From Ustilago trichophora (taxonomy: Eukaryota; Basidiomycota; Ustilaginomycetes; Ustilaginales; Ustilaginaceae), in NCBI GenBank assembly GCA_900323505.1, contig OOIN01000035.1, forward strand, positions 248,001 to 312,000: a stretch of DNA of 64,000 nt. Reading direction: 5' to 3'. Position 1 is the first letter of the stretch, and each line of letters begins with the position of its first letter. Made by a program: the position numbers and the translations under genes. The notes below the pieces were generated by a model. It saw only the letters and a program-made list of their open reading frames with translations, searched no databases and was not told where the DNA came from. Below are positions 49,201 to 58,600 of the stretch, piece after piece.

Positions 49201-50503
49201 AGAGCAGCAGGAGCGTGAAGCCGCCGCCGAGCTCGCAGCGCAGGCCTCTCGAGCCGAACCCATGCTTGCTTACATCAACCGCGAAGGCGCATTCGGTCGC
49301 ACTGGCGTCATCTTTGAGCGAGTTGCCAGCCAGTGCTTCGCTCGGTGCATGGTGCTCGATCTGCCCGTACATGGTGTCTCGAACCCGACAGGCAGCATCT
49401 CGGGCCCTTCGAGCATCGCCTCGCGTTCCCATGTCTCAATGCTATCCCAGGACTTCCGTCAGAACCTCAGCAAGGTGCGCGGCACGCTTCGCCTCAAGCT
49501 CTTCTACCTTCCGCCGCTTCCCAGCATCCCCCGCGAAGGTCTTCCAGAAAACCTGGGCGAGTGCATTCGTGGAATGCAGAATGCTGCTTGGCACAGGGCC
49601 GAGCCTTGGCAGAAAGGTACCTTGACCCAGTTGGGCGGCGATTGTGCCAGCTGGCGACGTCGTCCAGTCCAGGCTCAAGGTCAACATCTGATCTGCTTCA
49701 ACGCTGTGACCAAAAAGCCCACCGTCAAGATTGACCTGTCCAAGGCAGTCTGCGTCGAAGAGCTGGGCAACCATGTCAATGCAGGCTCGATGATCTTCCC
49801 TTCGGCTGCAAGCCAGGCGATGGGCAGGTCGAAGACGATGGCTTCATACGCCACAGCTGCAACGCTGGCAGATGAAGAGGATGCAGATGCCAACTACCAC
49901 GTCGATCGATCCTTCCGCATCACCTTTGCTGATGGAGAGCGCATCACGTTCTTTGCCGACACTGAGGCCGAAAAGTCGCAATGGGTCAAGGTCATCTCGG
50001 ATGTCATTGGTAGCGAGGTCCCACCTAACCCGCTCTGGGCGCAGGCACTTCTGGAGGGGATCGGTTCCAAGGCCTCAGGAAATGCTGACAGTGCCGTTCG
50101 CAAGCCGAGCCAGCAGTTTATGCAGTCGCGCAAGCCCGTTCCAACTGTGCAAGAGGAAGGTCCCTCGACACCTCCGGCCGCATCCACAACGACCGCCCCT
50201 TCAGTCTCCTCCAGGTCCGAAGCTCCAACTTCTGACCGAGGCAGTCGCAATTCGAACTTTTCGACCATCACGCAAGGTGGAACACCCTCTCGTCTGCCTG
50301 TGCGAGCACCTTACCCGGTCCCAGCTTCAGCTCCGACATCTGAACGGGGCTCGGTCCGAGGCTCGCCATTGGCGCCGAGGCCGGCATCGATGATCCGTAC
50401 CCCTGTTCACGACGCATCGAATCGCGCAGCTTTTGACCGACTCAAGCGTGCTGGTCATCTGCGTGCGCAGACTGAGGATCTCACTCCCCTTCGACGTCGC
50501 TAA
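46223..50503 (+). CDS. Bud4/anillin-like protein with C-terminal PH domain
   Basis: 1426 residues in one exon. Residues 1-~870 are polar and disordered, with a duplicated motif VSNS[IV]F[KR]QxDG at 82 and 181 and SP/TP sites. Near 880 an anillin-homology-like region begins (VMVDSFTPTDLPVPSRPTSF, HCILDNGLHMV, IAQEFELIQHKNLEFSLTL). Its strand pattern leads into SKVRGTLRLKLFYLPPLP and then a PH domain at ~1130-1263 (GTLTQLGGDCASWRRRPV, FRITFADGERITFFADTEAE, SQWVKVISDVI). This C-terminal AHD plus PH arrangement matches Bud4/Int1 and Mid1/anillin proteins, which link septins and the actomyosin ring at the division site. The tail after the PH domain is basic and Ser-rich. Orthology to Bud4 rather than Mid1 is inferred from domain order. 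Confidence 0.8.
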   Translation: MSDHSADAGSTSALTAATPPSTTAAILGASSNGWSPLRTSKRGATVSYSQSSPEHANEEHPSLHSPKKATQNFKSLRGHGLVSNSIFKQIDGGSQPTSLTNSPITSSSRRPLPSPSVGLGIGISNSPKTVAQSLKNEPSPALQDAENSNPFNLCATIPTANSPQRKMPRKSLGRLHESNYVSNSVFRQQDGHPDEIVSPTSPLSTSRAAIQPTSHTSPATGSKGLLVSNRLHGPRFMHDSPQSSHTEQASRSDISSPIRRERRKTVTFDEILDVQEFDKESSFDAESLRDADDHDHAADDLDFWMRGNASAAAQDPTRELKVVNHDDDAHPSSHDAVEMLSGESEPDLSHDSHETSSVEGPPSPTPGDASLQLQDLSADQELSVHEQCSDQPGLGPDRENSFARLSAADRVDSMMDELLRDDILNSPSVRTRQIETNTHEIPEPLSAQVETTANPPRLESGALPQLPAWSPISLDVDVHTPFLGDFSRSRTQPEIIPAAATIPPPTSRNGSVRGRPHISRDAILQRVAREKLQQEQAKADTEAQRAKSEMQYGEETISTDLPTVKRNASQQKRMPRGSEPGPSMASNPDSGTSRVTPAVRPSAPLRLMPTEPMATEVKPLPPPSPVKELDQLESPLDLLGTELKETAQLSQPLPQHNKVEQAPIKLSLLDSVETENGAELFSNVLQDSAPGAEEAHQAPLALMHLTPAQQADQIIARRRSKNGKGRRKRSMSTSDARPVFTAAVPESVDVETSSASTVTETSSEAQEEQVELPTRQSISADLAKSKAMLDVSLQRAIDGGFQSNMEKELSRIYQKGESNYNVNDRGAFQGIDDKVTHSTTAGDVDSGKAWKKLRRPSDINEYKKEMRELRESSNARKASGKVFVMVDSFTPTDLPVPSRPTSFHCILDNGLHMVKTATVPLRSGRNAVSKIAQEFELIQHKNLEFSLTLVVQRDAHLMEPQRPSSPTRREHGSPTLKGLSRFFSSPKKQAAKREQQEREAAAELAAQASRAEPMLAYINREGAFGRTGVIFERVASQCFARCMVLDLPVHGVSNPTGSISGPSSIASRSHVSMLSQDFRQNLSKVRGTLRLKLFYLPPLPSIPREGLPENLGECIRGMQNAAWHRAEPWQKGTLTQLGGDCASWRRRPVQAQGQHLICFNAVTKKPTVKIDLSKAVCVEELGNHVNAGSMIFPSAASQAMGRSKTMASYATAATLADEEDADANYHVDRSFRITFADGERITFFADTEAEKSQWVKVISDVIGSEVPPNPLWAQALLEGIGSKASGNADSAVRKPSQQFMQSRKPVPTVQEEGPSTPPAASTTTAPSVSSRSEAPTSDRGSRNSNFSTITQGGTPSRLPVRAPYPVPASAPTSERGSVRGSPLAPRPASMIRTPVHDASNRAAFDRLKRAGHLRAQTEDLTPLRRR

Positions 50504-51104
50504 AGTCGGTGGACAATGTTATTCCCGACTGCTGGAAATAGCTGTAGCACCGAGCTGGACTCGTCGATGCCTGGAACACCTCCTTGGACTGGCTTTGTCT
50601 GCCACTATCACACTGCTGTTCGATCGGACTTTTTTTCTTCGCTTTCTTACTTCGTACCTTTTGCATGATCTCCACCAACCATCTTGTATCCTTTTAGTCC
50701 CGGTTCCAGTTTCCGTCTCTTGTTCCTCTTATCTCATGCTTGCTGTAGACCGGACTCGATTCTGGTCTATGCGCAGAGCGTACCGGACAATGCATTCATG
50801 ATCAAATACCACGTCGAGTCTGTGGATGAAAAGCGATTGTGATATCTTTATACTGCCTCGAGAATGACGAGGAGTGGTTTGTAGTTTTGTCGTATCTCAT
50901 GAATAAATTGATTTGTCAAAAATGCCGTGGAAAAAGTTGGCAGCAAAAGTCAAGAAGGCGTGCATGATCTTTCTTCTCAGGGTTCAACCTAAATTTTTTG
51001 GGCAACCGCGGAACTGATGGCAGCAACTTGTTCTCCTTCAACCATTTACATTCTCTTCCTCATCACTTCATAGACGTCGCAAATTGCTTGGTACGACTCA
51101 CGGC
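50504..51104. other. Intergenic region upstream of MTO1
   Basis: 601 bp without gene signal. It includes the 3' flank of the Bud4-like gene and a short leader for MTO1. Confidence 0.45.
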
Positions 51105-53337
51105 ATGTTGCGGCGCCGAGTCAGCACGGTGGCCCCCTCTGCCCTCGCTGGCCGCCTAGAGACGATTCGACATTCAAGTCGACGATTCGCCACAGCATCA
51201 CAAGACCTTGCGCTTGCCGGACCTAGCCGATCGGACCTACACTTCGATGTCGTTGTAGTTGGTGCTGGACATGCGGGCATCGAAGCTGCTGCGGGATCGG
51301 CTCGTACCGGCGCTCGTACGCTTCTAGTCACTACGAACAAGCATAGCGTTGGAGAGCTGAGCTGCAACCCAAGTCTTGGTGGCGTGGGCAAAGGAACACT
51401 GGTGCGCGAGGTGGACGCGCTCGGCGGTCTCTGCGGCCTGGTCGGGGACAAGGCGGGGATCCAGTTTCGCATGCTCAACAGGTCCAAGGGACCCGCTGTG
51501 CATGGGCCGAGGGCGCAAATCGACCGGTCTCTATACCGACGTCACATGCAGGAAGCTTTGCGAGACTATCCGAATCTGACCATCCACGAGGCCAAGGTGC
51601 ATGGCTTGCAGCTCGATTGGACGAGCAGCGCGGGCGGTCTCAGCCCTGGCAGGCAAAGGGAAGGTGAGGCTCCAAGGGCTGTTGTGCGAGGCATCACTAC
51701 ATCGGACGGCGATAGGATCAGTTGCAGCCAAGTAATCCTCGCCACTGGCACGTTTCTGTCTGCTCACATTCATCTCGGACTCGAGTCAAGACCAGCGGGA
51801 CGTATGCTCCCCCTTCCTTCCCACCATGACGATCCTGCATCCGACGGTCTCAGCCAGAGTCTGGCTCGCGCGGGCTTCGAGCTTGGCCGGCTCAAGACCG
51901 GTACACCTGCCAGGATAGCGGCTTCCTCCGTGCGACTCGGTAGTCCGTGGCAGTCCGAGGGACCAGCCGATGCGAGATTGGAGGTGGTCCGCGGTGACGC
52001 TGCTCCAGCGGCCTTTTCTTTCCTCAACAATGCTCCCGATATTGATCCATGCCGTCAAGTCGAGTGCTGGGGTACTAGCACCACGCCTCTCACCCATGAC
52101 ATTGTGCGACAGAATCTGGACAAGTCGATTCACATCAAAGAAACAGTTAAAGGGCCACGCTACTGCCCCTCGATCGAATCCAAGGTGATTCGTTTCAAGG
52201 AGAAGAATAATCACCCGGTGTGGCTCGAGCCAGAAGGTTTGCCTGGTACCGAGGATGGTGCGATTCTCTACCCAAATGGACTGTCATGCACGCTTCCAGC
52301 TGAGCTTCAGGAACAAGTGCTGCGCAGCATCCCAGGACTCGAGAATGTCGAGATGGTACGACCCGGCTATGGTGTCGAGTACGACCACGTCGATCCACGA
52401 GAGCTTCGCCACAGTCTCGAAACCAAAAGAATCGAGGGTCTCTGGATGGCTGGTCAGATCAACGGCACCACAGGCTACGAAGAAGCTGCGGCCCAAGGCT
52501 GCATTGCCGGTATCAATGCTGGTCTGAAAGCCAACGGCTCTGCTCCACTGGACATTGGCAGATCATCAGGATACGTTGGGACGATGATCGATGACCTGGT
52601 CATGCAAGGTGTTGAAGAGCCGTATCGGATGTTTAGCTCTCGCAGCGAGTACCGAATGACTCTGCGCGCTGACAATGCCGACAAACGGCTGACTCCGCTC
52701 CTTCGTGCAGCTCACGCATCTGCGGTAGATGAAAGACGTTGGCAACGCTTCTGCACGATGCAGGCGGATATGGATCGGGCTTTTGTACTGCTAAAGGCGA
52801 AGCGGATGAGTCCACATGCGTGGATGAAGCACGGATTCCACTGCTCTGGAGATTCACACGAGCGCAACGGTTTGGATATGCTCAGGCAACCAAAGCTGGG
52901 CATCCGCGATCTGGTTGTCGTCATTCCCGAGCTGGCGGATCTGAGCGAGATGGTAATGGATAGAGTAGAGATCGAGGCGAGATACATGCCTCACCTGGAG
53001 AGGCAGGCGCAAGAGATCGAGGCGTTCAACAAGGAGACGCAACTCCGTTTCCCGGAAGGGTTCAACTTTGCATCTGTTGCTGGACTCAACTCGCAACTGC
53101 GAGAGAAGCTTGCGTTGCTGCGGCCGACGTCTTTGGTAAGTGAGACTTTATCAGATCTGACCCATGTTGTGTTGAGGGGAATGAATCGCTAACCTCTAGT
53201 CTCGCTTTCCTTGACTCGTTCAATCATCGCAGGCTGCACTCAAGTCGATACCCGGCTGCACACCTTCCAACTACGCCACACTATGGCGCTATGCCGTCCA
53301 GCCAGATGCTGCAAGACCACATGTGAGGAGCATGTAG
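51105..53337 (+). CDS. MTO1: Mitochondrial tRNA modification protein Mto1 (GidA family)
   Basis: Coding joins 51105..53135 and 53233..53337, giving 711 residues. The intron (53136-53232) has donor GTAAGT, a GCTAAC branch and acceptor CGCAG in phase 0; reading through would replace the family C-terminus. ATG 51105 gives [20 protein letters not shown], a basic mitochondrial targeting peptide. The FAD-binding GAGHAG is at 53-58. GidA signatures include [32 protein letters not shown] and the [14 protein letters not shown] box. The spliced C-terminus ([20 protein letters not shown]) matches the family RPATL-x-x-A-x-x-IPG-x-TP. With Mss1 (MnmE) it builds 5-carboxymethylaminomethyluridine-type modifications in mitochondrial tRNA wobble positions. 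Confidence 0.95.
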
Positions 53338-53853
53338 AACACCGTACCTCCAGAATCAGCGTGGATAGATGGACAGCAACGCATTGTTTGTTTGCCCTTT
53401 GCTTCCCTTATATGGACGTTTGTGTGACCTAGCTGCCCTGCCAGCTTGTGTCGTTTCTGAGATTTTCACAGTGAGAATATTTGTTAGGTTTGCAGCTCGA
53501 ACAAAGAGCTCAAAAAATCGACGATCGAAGCTGGAAGAAGAACGACGCGCTGAGCGTTGGTTGAATTGACTGAACATTGGCAGTCTGCGACTTTTCGCCG
53601 AGAAGAGAGAGAGAGAGGGGGGGAGAGAGGAGAGAGACCAACAAATTGTCGCGCCAACTGAGCAGCAGCAGCAGCAGCAGCAGCGGCAGCAGCGTGTGGT
53701 GTGTGTAAGAAAGTGTGCTTTGTGAGTGTTGCGCACCAACCTTTTTTTTGCTGTTCTTCTTGAAAGCGTGTGTGTTCTTCTCATCGGCAGACTGATTTCT
53801 CACCACCACGTCAACCGACATCCTCCCGCTCGCTTCATATTTCTGCACACAAC
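53338..53853. other. Intergenic region with GA and CAG microsatellites
   Basis: 516 bp between MTO1 and CCT8. GA-rich repeats (53605-53637) and an (AGC)n tract (53661-53694). It is probably the CCT8 promoter and leader. Confidence 0.6.
53605..53694. repeat. GA-rich and (AGC)n microsatellites
   Basis: GAGAGAGAGAGGGGGGGAGA followed by ~11 AGC units with a single CGG interruption. Confidence 0.9.
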
Positions 53854-55521
53854 ATGTCGTTGAAAGTGCCACGCGCTGGAGGTCCCAACCTCTTCAAGGA
53901 GGGCTACAAACACTTCCAAGGTATCGAGGAGGCCGTCCTTCGCAACATTCAGGCCGTCAACGAGCTTTCCGAGATTGTAAGAACCTCGTTTGGTCCCAAT
54001 GGACGCAACAAGATGGTCATCAACCATCTCGAGAGGCTCTTTGTCACCTCGGACGCTGCCACCATCATTCGTGAGCTCGACGTCGTTCACCCCGCAGCCA
54101 AATTGCTCGTCATGGCCAGCCAGCAGCAGGAGGCCGAGATGGGAGATTCCACCAACCTCGTCCTCATCTTCGCCGGAGAGCTGTTGAAGAAAGCCGAATA
54201 CCTCATCACCATGGGTCTCCATCCTTCCGAGATCTTGCAAGGCTACGAGATCGCACGTGACAAGTGTCTGGCCGAACTCGAGCAGCTCTCCGTAGCTACC
54301 CTCTCCACCCCTCCCACCACCGAGAGCCTCGCACTCGCACTCAAGCCCTGCCTCGCATCCAAACAGTACGGGAACGAAGACCTCTTGGCTCCCCTCGTCG
54401 CAGAAGCAGTCTCCATGGTCTTGCCTCAGAACTCCAAGAACAGTCTGGCCGATTTCAGCGTTGACAACGTCCGTGTCGTCAAGATCATGGGTGGCAGTCT
54501 CTCGCAGTCCAAGGTCGTCCGTGGTATGGTCTTTGGTCGCGAACCCGAAGGAGTCATCAAGAAGGCTAAAGCTGCCAAGGTCGGCGTCTACACCTGTGGT
54601 ATGGACATTACTCAGACCGAAACAAAGGGAACCGTCCTTCTCAAAAATGCAGACGAACTCTCCAGTTTCTCCCGCGGAGAGGAGCAACAACTCGAAAAGT
54701 ACTTTAAGGAGATTGCCGATTCCGGCGTCAAAGTCGTCGTTACACAGTCGCAGGTGGGAGAGCTTGCACAGCACTACCTCAACCGATTTGGCATTTTGGT
54801 CATCAAGATTCTCTCCAAGTTTGAACTTCGTCGTCTCTGCAGGTTGCTCGGAGCTACGCCTTTGGCTCGATTGGGAGCGCCATTGCCAGAGGAGGCGGGA
54901 TGGATCGACTCGATCGAGACGACCGAAATCGGCGGTGATCGCGTTACCGTTTTCAAGCAGGAGGAGGGACAACCTGGTGGAAAAGCCAAGCCCAAGATGT
55001 GCACCATCGTACTTCGAGGAGCCACGTCTAACCTTTTGGACGATGTTGAACGAGCCATTGACGATGGAGTCAATGTGATCAAGTCTCTGACTCGCGATCC
55101 TCGACTTGTGCCCGGTGCAGGAGCGACCGAACTCGAGCTGGCCAAACGGATTGCCGATCTTGGAGAGAAGACGCCGGGATTGAACCAGCATTCGATCAAA
55201 AAATTCGGCGAGGCACTCGAAGTGATTCCGCGCACTTTGGCCGAGAATGCTGGATTGGACTCGACCGAAGTAGTCTCGCGACTGTATGCCAAGCACGTCG
55301 AAGCGTCCGGTGCCGACGTTGGCGTCGACATCGAAAACGAAACCGATGGCACAATGTCTACCCAACAATCTCAGATTTTCGACGTTCTGGCGGCCAAATC
55401 TTGGGCTCTTAGATACGCCACCGGTGCAGCCATCAGCGTGCTCTCTGTCGACTCGATCATCATGTCCAAACCTGCCGGTATCAAGGCTCCCAAAGCCAAT
55501 CCTAACTGGGATGACGATTGA
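53854..55521 (+). CDS. CCT8: Chaperonin CCT subunit theta (Cct8)
   Basis: 555 residues in one exon from ATG 53854 (MSLKVPRAGGPNLFKEGYKH). Group II chaperonin signatures: RTSFGPNGRNKMVINHLERL (equatorial), VTSDAATIIREL, the ETKGTVLLKNADE apical strand, GELAQHYLNRFGILVI, FELRRLCRLLGATPLARLGA, and LVPGAGATELELAKRI near the C-terminus. The theta-specific PNLFKEG N-terminus fixes the subunit. The usual catalytic GDGTN motif reads GDSTN here (Ser in place of the second Gly, near residue 97), noted as unusual. CCT folds actin, tubulin and other cytosolic proteins. Length is normal. Confidence 0.95.
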   Translation: MSLKVPRAGGPNLFKEGYKHFQGIEEAVLRNIQAVNELSEIVRTSFGPNGRNKMVINHLERLFVTSDAATIIRELDVVHPAAKLLVMASQQQEAEMGDSTNLVLIFAGELLKKAEYLITMGLHPSEILQGYEIARDKCLAELEQLSVATLSTPPTTESLALALKPCLASKQYGNEDLLAPLVAEAVSMVLPQNSKNSLADFSVDNVRVVKIMGGSLSQSKVVRGMVFGREPEGVIKKAKAAKVGVYTCGMDITQTETKGTVLLKNADELSSFSRGEEQQLEKYFKEIADSGVKVVVTQSQVGELAQHYLNRFGILVIKILSKFELRRLCRLLGATPLARLGAPLPEEAGWIDSIETTEIGGDRVTVFKQEEGQPGGKAKPKMCTIVLRGATSNLLDDVERAIDDGVNVIKSLTRDPRLVPGAGATELELAKRIADLGEKTPGLNQHSIKKFGEALEVIPRTLAENAGLDSTEVVSRLYAKHVEASGADVGVDIENETDGTMSTQQSQIFDVLAAKSWALRYATGAAISVLSVDSIIMSKPAGIKAPKANPNWDDD

Positions 55522-55537
55522 TGGGAGGGTCGAAACG

Positions 55538-55540
<3 letters not shown>

Positions 55541-55576
<36 letters not shown>

Positions 55577-55612
55577 GTTTTCCTTTCATTTGTTTTGTTT
55601 TGTTTTGTTTTG
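55541..55612. repeat. T35 homopolymer and (TTTTG)n
   Basis: 35 consecutive T (55541-55575) 20 bp after the CCT8 stop codon, then GTTTT repeats to ~55612. Confidence 0.9.
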
Positions 55613-55764
55613 TACAAATGATGGTTCGAGAAAGATTGGACGAACAAAAATCAAAGATGTCATTTGTTTGGGACGTTTGTTCATGTCCCATTCATGACTT
55701 TTCGTTTGGCTGTCTGTGATGCGATGAGGTCCCCATTGTCGATTCTCGCGTGTGAGAGGGGATA

Positions 55765-55805
55765 ACGTAATTCATGTATTAGTCGCGCGCCTGTATTAGT
55801 CGCGC
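55765..55805. repeat. Left terminal inverted repeat of transposon copy 2
   Basis: 41 bp, mirrored at 57988-58028 with two mismatches; two 17-bp-spaced direct sub-repeats. Confidence 0.9.
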
Positions 55806-55991
55806 ATCGACGAATTCCAAAATTCCCCACCGTGCCTGGTGGTAGTGCCTTGCATGATGGCCTCCACTGTGTTTGTACCTTGCATGAGCCCCACCATCTT
55901 GTATATCGATCCAACCTTTGCCATCGTCATCACCACCACCTGACCCTTACATCTGCAATCTAACCTTCTTTCCAGCATTCCTGACCCTGCA

Positions 55992-57854
55992 ATGACTACA
56001 CCATCAGTTTCCAAGCGCTCCACAACATCTCGAGCTGCTCGTGCCGCTGATCGTGACCAACAAGAAGCTCGGCTTCAACAAGCGGCAGCTGAGCTAGGCA
56101 ATGGAACATACTCCAGCATCCGTAAAGCTGCGGCTGCAAACAATGTGCCTGAATCAACCCTGCGTGGCCGACTTTCTGGTGTTCCAACTATAAAAGAAGG
56201 TCACGCTTCCATGCAGGCACTCACGCCGGCAGCAGAGACAGCGCTTCTAGAACACATACGGCGCTGTGCCTGCAGCGGCTTTCCTTTGACACCAGCGCAG
56301 ATCAGGGACTATGCAAACACTGTCTCACGTGGCATCCCCGGCTGCAGTGATGCCCCCAACGTCGGACGGAATTGGCTCCAAGGGTTCCTACTTCGGCATC
56401 CAAGCATTCGCTCTCATTGGTCCCGGTGTCTTGACAATGCCCGGCTCACTGGAACAGACAAGCATGGAATACAACAATGGTACCAGCAATTGGGTAATAT
56501 TGTGAATGAATACAGTGTGGCATCAACGAATATCTTCAATATGGATGAAACCGGCTTCAGGTTTGGTCAAGGTGGTTCCGAGCGGGTAATTGTACCTTCC
56601 GGTGATCAAGCAGCTCGCTTCAAGGCACAGCCAGGAACCCGAGAGTCAGCTACGGCAATTGAATGCATCGGAACGGGCGGTCAGGTACTTCCGCCCGTGA
56701 TCATCACCAAAGGCGCAAGCCACATGGTTGGCGAACACCGGAAAATGGCAAATGTTCCTGCATCATGGCACTTTGCAAAGACCGACAGAGGCTGGACAAC
56801 TCAAGAGCTTGCTGTTGATTGGCTGAAAACAGTGTTTGACGCCAACACTACGCCCTCAACGCCATCACAGTGGCGTTTGCTGATCATTGACGGCCACAAT
56901 TCACACACCAGTACCGAGTTTCTGGTTGCTGCATGGAATCGTCGCATTATTCCGTTCTGCTTCCCGGCTCATTCAACACACATCATGCAGCCGCTTGATG
57001 TCTCGGTGTTTGGTCCTGTCAGTGCTGCTTACAAGCAGATAATAAACAACCTTGCGCCACAATCAGTGTCGGATGTTAATCGATCTCAGTTTGTTACATT
57101 CTACGCCCAGGCACGAGAGAAGGCTCTTACGCCAACTGCAGCCCGGAAAGCATTTGCCGACTGCGGAATTGCTGTCAGACCTAACGCCGAGAAGGTACTG
57201 AGCCGACTTGCTGGGCACAAACAAGCTCAACGGACAGGAACACCACAACAATCGCCGCTGCAGGAACACCTTCCTCCGCAAACAAGTACGGCGGTTAGCT
57301 CGGTGCTTGACTCCTTCAGGCACGAACCAAATCCTCGGGATGCCTCTTCAATCAAAAACACACTCATGCAGGCGTTTGAAGGTCCACATGCATCAATCGC
57401 AGTGCTAAAAGCTGAGAATAAGCTTCTTCAGGAACAGGAGGAGCAGCGACGACAAGCAGCCAAGAAAACGAAGGGTAAGAAGAAGGTTGGCGATCAGATG
57501 ATATTATCCAAAGACATCATGATCACTCGCCAGCATGCAGAGCAGGAGTTGGTCCGAAAGAAGCCGGCAATTGCTGCTCGGCAGAAGCAGGAACGGAGGA
57601 AGAAACAGCGACAGCAGGAGAAGCGGGCAGCACTACCGCCTTCTGCTATGATCAGTGATGGCGACAAAGCATGTGCTGATCACAACAACAGTGCCTCAGC
57701 ATCATCAACCAACCCAACTACATCAGCAGTGCCGGAGATTATCAACATGCTTGATGATGGTGAGCCTCTCAGCCCCATCGAAGACAATGATATTGATCCA
57801 GCCTGCTTCTATGACAATGTTCCCGTGGCAAGCTCATCTCGTGTCAAGCTCTAG
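55992..57854 (+). CDS. Fot1/pogo transposase, uninterrupted
   Basis: 620 residues from ATG 55992. The N-terminal psq-type helix-turn-helix (IRKAAAANNVPESTLRGRL, ~40-60) and CENP-B-type region (LTPAQIRDYANTV, WLQGFLLRHPSIRSHWSRCL, up to ~170) precede a DDE domain with NMDETGFRFGQGG, LIIDGHNSHTS and IMQPLDVSVF. The last two Asp are 35 residues apart, the DD35D typical of Fot1. A basic region (KKTKGKKKVGDQ) and an acidic, Ser-rich tail end with PVASSSRVKL. All catalytic residues and the frame are intact, so the element may be active; that is inference. It is the autonomous reference for the damaged copy at 8897-10738. Confidence 0.93.
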   Translation: MTTPSVSKRSTTSRAARAADRDQQEARLQQAAAELGNGTYSSIRKAAAANNVPESTLRGRLSGVPTIKEGHASMQALTPAAETALLEHIRRCACSGFPLTPAQIRDYANTVSRGIPGCSDAPNVGRNWLQGFLLRHPSIRSHWSRCLDNARLTGTDKHGIQQWYQQLGNIVNEYSVASTNIFNMDETGFRFGQGGSERVIVPSGDQAARFKAQPGTRESATAIECIGTGGQVLPPVIITKGASHMVGEHRKMANVPASWHFAKTDRGWTTQELAVDWLKTVFDANTTPSTPSQWRLLIIDGHNSHTSTEFLVAAWNRRIIPFCFPAHSTHIMQPLDVSVFGPVSAAYKQIINNLAPQSVSDVNRSQFVTFYAQAREKALTPTAARKAFADCGIAVRPNAEKVLSRLAGHKQAQRTGTPQQSPLQEHLPPQTSTAVSSVLDSFRHEPNPRDASSIKNTLMQAFEGPHASIAVLKAENKLLQEQEEQRRQAAKKTKGKKKVGDQMILSKDIMITRQHAEQELVRKKPAIAARQKQERRKKQRQQEKRAALPPSAMISDGDKACADHNNSASASSTNPTTSAVPEIINMLDDGEPLSPIEDNDIDPACFYDNVPVASSSRVKL

Positions 57855-57987
57855 CCTGACTCAGTCATCATGTACCTTAATGTCTCATGTGATTGTCATT
57901 GAAGTTTAATGTTGTTCCATTCACCGAGGGCCGTGCTCACGATCATGCCAAGTACTACCATCAGGATCGATTTCAAGGTAGGAGAAT

Positions 57988-58028
57988 GCGCGACTAATAC
58001 GGGCGCGCGAGTAATACATGAATTACGT
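57988..58028. repeat. Right terminal inverted repeat of transposon copy 2
   Basis: Inverted partner of 55765-55805, followed by TA. Confidence 0.9.
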
Positions 58029-58030
58029 TA

Positions 58031-58600
58031 TGACACACCTCACACTCAGGCCAACTTGTCAGACCGTTACAGCTGCATCAATCCCTCACCCCCGCACACA
58101 TGGCCAAAGTTGAAGCAATCCAAAGCAAAAATTGCAAACGTTTAGGGTGACCCTGCTTTGCTCTGCTCTGCTTTGCTTTGCTCTGCTTTGCTCTGCTTTG
58201 CTAAGAGAGCCGTCTCACCAGCTCTCCACAACACAAGAACACAAAGAACACAAGAACACAACACAACACAACACAACACAACACAACACAACACAACACA
58301 GCACAAAAAAGTCAAAAAATCATGAGCCAAACGTTCAATTGGAACCAAGATGGGAAGAATTGGGATGAGAATACAACGACAACAGTATGTGAGGGGGGTG
58401 TATATATGTTGGGGGTCGTGGAGTTGATTACGGAACTATTGTGGGAAAAAAAGATTTGCGAGACGAGAGAGATTGCGACGACAAGAGAGAGACTGGGAAA
58501 CCAAGAGTCAAGAAGAAAGAAAACACATGTCATGCAGGACGTTATGCAGCAGAGACAGTGGAGCCCAAGCTCTGGTACTGTACGAGGTGTAGTGAGATGT
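58031..58600. other. Spacer with pentanucleotide repeats
   Basis: 570 bp. (CTTTG/CTCTG)n at 58155-58203 and (ACACA)n/ACAAC repeats at 58245-58305. No gene. Confidence 0.6.
58155..58305. repeat. Pentanucleotide microsatellites CTYTG and ACACA
   Basis: About ten CTTTG/CTCTG units, then about eleven ACACA/ACAAC units on the same strand. Confidence 0.9.

Larger units (their letters stand above)
55763..58030 (+). mobile_element. Fot1/pogo-type DNA transposon, copy 2 (intact by eye)
   Basis: 2264-bp element (55765-58028) flanked by TA (55763-55764, 58029-58030). Inverted repeats of 41 bp (55765-55805 and 57988-58028) with about two mismatches begin ACGTAATTCATGTATTAG. Each has TGTATTAGTCGCGC (or a near copy) twice at a 17-bp period. 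The transposase is in one open frame. The outer 8 bp ACGTAATT are identical to transposon copy 1, while the sub-repeat differs. No host gene is interrupted here. Confidence 0.92.

Noticed and set aside
53800..55647. Long minus-strand open frame across CCT8
   Set aside because: Antisense shadow; it starts in the poly-T tract and has no protein family signal, while CCT8 on the plus strand is complete.
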